Below, piece by piece: positions 6,220-6,664 of a stretch of DNA of 6,664 bases (positions within the stretch are counted from its first letter, which is position 1; every line of letters starts with the position of its first letter). This DNA is from Methylobacteriaceae bacterium (lineage in GTDB: Bacteria; Pseudomonadota; Alphaproteobacteria; Rhizobiales; Beijerinckiaceae). The stretch is from assembly GCA_020638135.1 (NCBI GenBank), contig JACKJE010000047.1, forward strand, positions 1-6,664. Reading direction: 5' to 3'. The notes under the pieces were generated by a model. It saw only the letters and a program-made list of their open reading frames with translations, was not told where the DNA came from and made no database searches. The position numbers were made by a program, and so were the translations under genes.

Positions 6220-6664
6220 TCAAATTTGGCCACGCTCGCGCCGCCAGCGGCAGGGATTGGCCCCCATCGCGGCTCGGAAATGCGCGTTGAACGTCGACAA
6301 ATCACCAAAGCCGGCGTCGAAGGCGATTTCGGAGATCGGTCGGTCGGTGGCGGCAATCGCAGCCCCGGCGCGACGCAGGCGTGTCAGCAGCAAATAGCGA
6401 TAGGGCGTCAGCCCAACGACGCGGGCAAACGAGCGCAGGAAATGAAACTTGCTCACGCCTGCGATCGCCGCGAGCCGATCGAGATCGAGCGCCTCGTCCG
6501 CATGGGTTTCGATGAAGCGCAGGACGTCCGCGACACGGCGCTTGTCGCGCGCGGCGATCCTCCCCCTTGTCGCCGGCGCGCCGGCAGCTGTTCGCGCAGC
6601 GGCATGGGCGAAGCGGATCGCCGCCTCCTCGGTCGCCAAGGCCTGCGCGTCGACGAGCGCTTCC
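6220..6664 (-). CDS. AraC-family transcriptional regulator, partial at N-terminus
   Basis: The C-terminal 147 residues of a DNA-binding regulator; the frame is still open at the right edge. It contains the two AraC helix-turn-helix motifs. The first is around LDRLAAIAGVSKFHFLRSF and continues as VGLTPYRYLLLTRLRRA. The second is PISEIAFDAGFGDLSTFNAHF followed by the closing GANPCRWRRE, close to the family signature (G-F-x-D-x-S-x-F-x-x-x-F-R...G-x-x-P). The alanine-rich linker before it (…RFAHAAARTAAG…) is usual between a sensor domain and this DNA-binding domain. A TTG at 6639 could serve as a start, but the coding sequence continues upstream of it in frame (EALVDAQA), so the start is probably outside the window, where an N-terminal domain is expected. 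It lies 52 bp upstream of lysK on the same strand. Its targets and ligand cannot be told from what is visible. Confidence 0.88.
   Translation of the reverse strand, partial: EALVDAQALATEEAAIRFAHAAARTAAGAPATRGRIAARDKRRVADVLRFIETHADEALDLDRLAAIAGVSKFHFLRSFARVVGLTPYRYLLLTRLRRAGAAIAATDRPISEIAFDAGFGDLSTFNAHFRAAMGANPCRWRRERGQI

Overview
The window is a GC-rich chromosomal segment most likely from an alphaproteobacterium, probably Hyphomicrobiales (Rhizobiales). Two things point there. The lysyl-tRNA synthetase is of class I, the archaeal-type enzyme that alphaproteobacteria carry in place of the common bacterial class II form. The palindromic intergenic repeat near 4323-4423 also looks like elements common in that order. 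The genus cannot be fixed from the sequence alone.

Layout: (1) bases 1-1241, minus strand: a SulP-family anion transporter that runs off the left edge before its STAS domain. (2) 1275-1781, minus: a MarR-family repressor, 33 bp upstream of the SulP gene and probably co-transcribed with it. (3) 1782-1898: a divergent control region with a consensus-like sigma70 promoter whose -35 box lies inside a 19-bp palindrome, a good candidate MarR operator. (4) 1899-3083, plus: a phthalate-dioxygenase-like Rieske non-heme iron oxygenase alpha subunit. (5) 3099-4298, plus: a secreted substrate-binding protein of the branched-chain-amino-acid ABC transporter type, 15 bp after the oxygenase. (6) 4323-4423: a large cloverleaf-like inverted repeat between convergent genes. 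(7) 4440-6167, minus: class I lysyl-tRNA synthetase. (8) 6220-6664, minus: the C-terminal part of an AraC-family regulator that runs off the right edge.

Genes 1-5 form a small self-contained module. A MarR protein probably senses an aromatic or related carboxylic acid and represses both the oxygenase/binding-protein operon and its own operon with the anion transporter. The binding protein would capture the compound in the periplasm, and the oxygenase would hydroxylate, demethylate or otherwise open it to catabolism. The oxygenase reductase, any ferredoxin, and the ABC permease and ATPase subunits are absent from the window, so they must be encoded elsewhere or just outside. The actual substrate is unknown. 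lysK and the AraC gene belong to a separate, unrelated neighbourhood past the repeat.

No tRNA, rRNA, CRISPR array, insertion sequence or phage gene was seen. No stretch longer than 300 bases lacks a gene. The nearest are the 117-bp divergent promoter region and the 141-bp region holding the inverted repeat, both described below.
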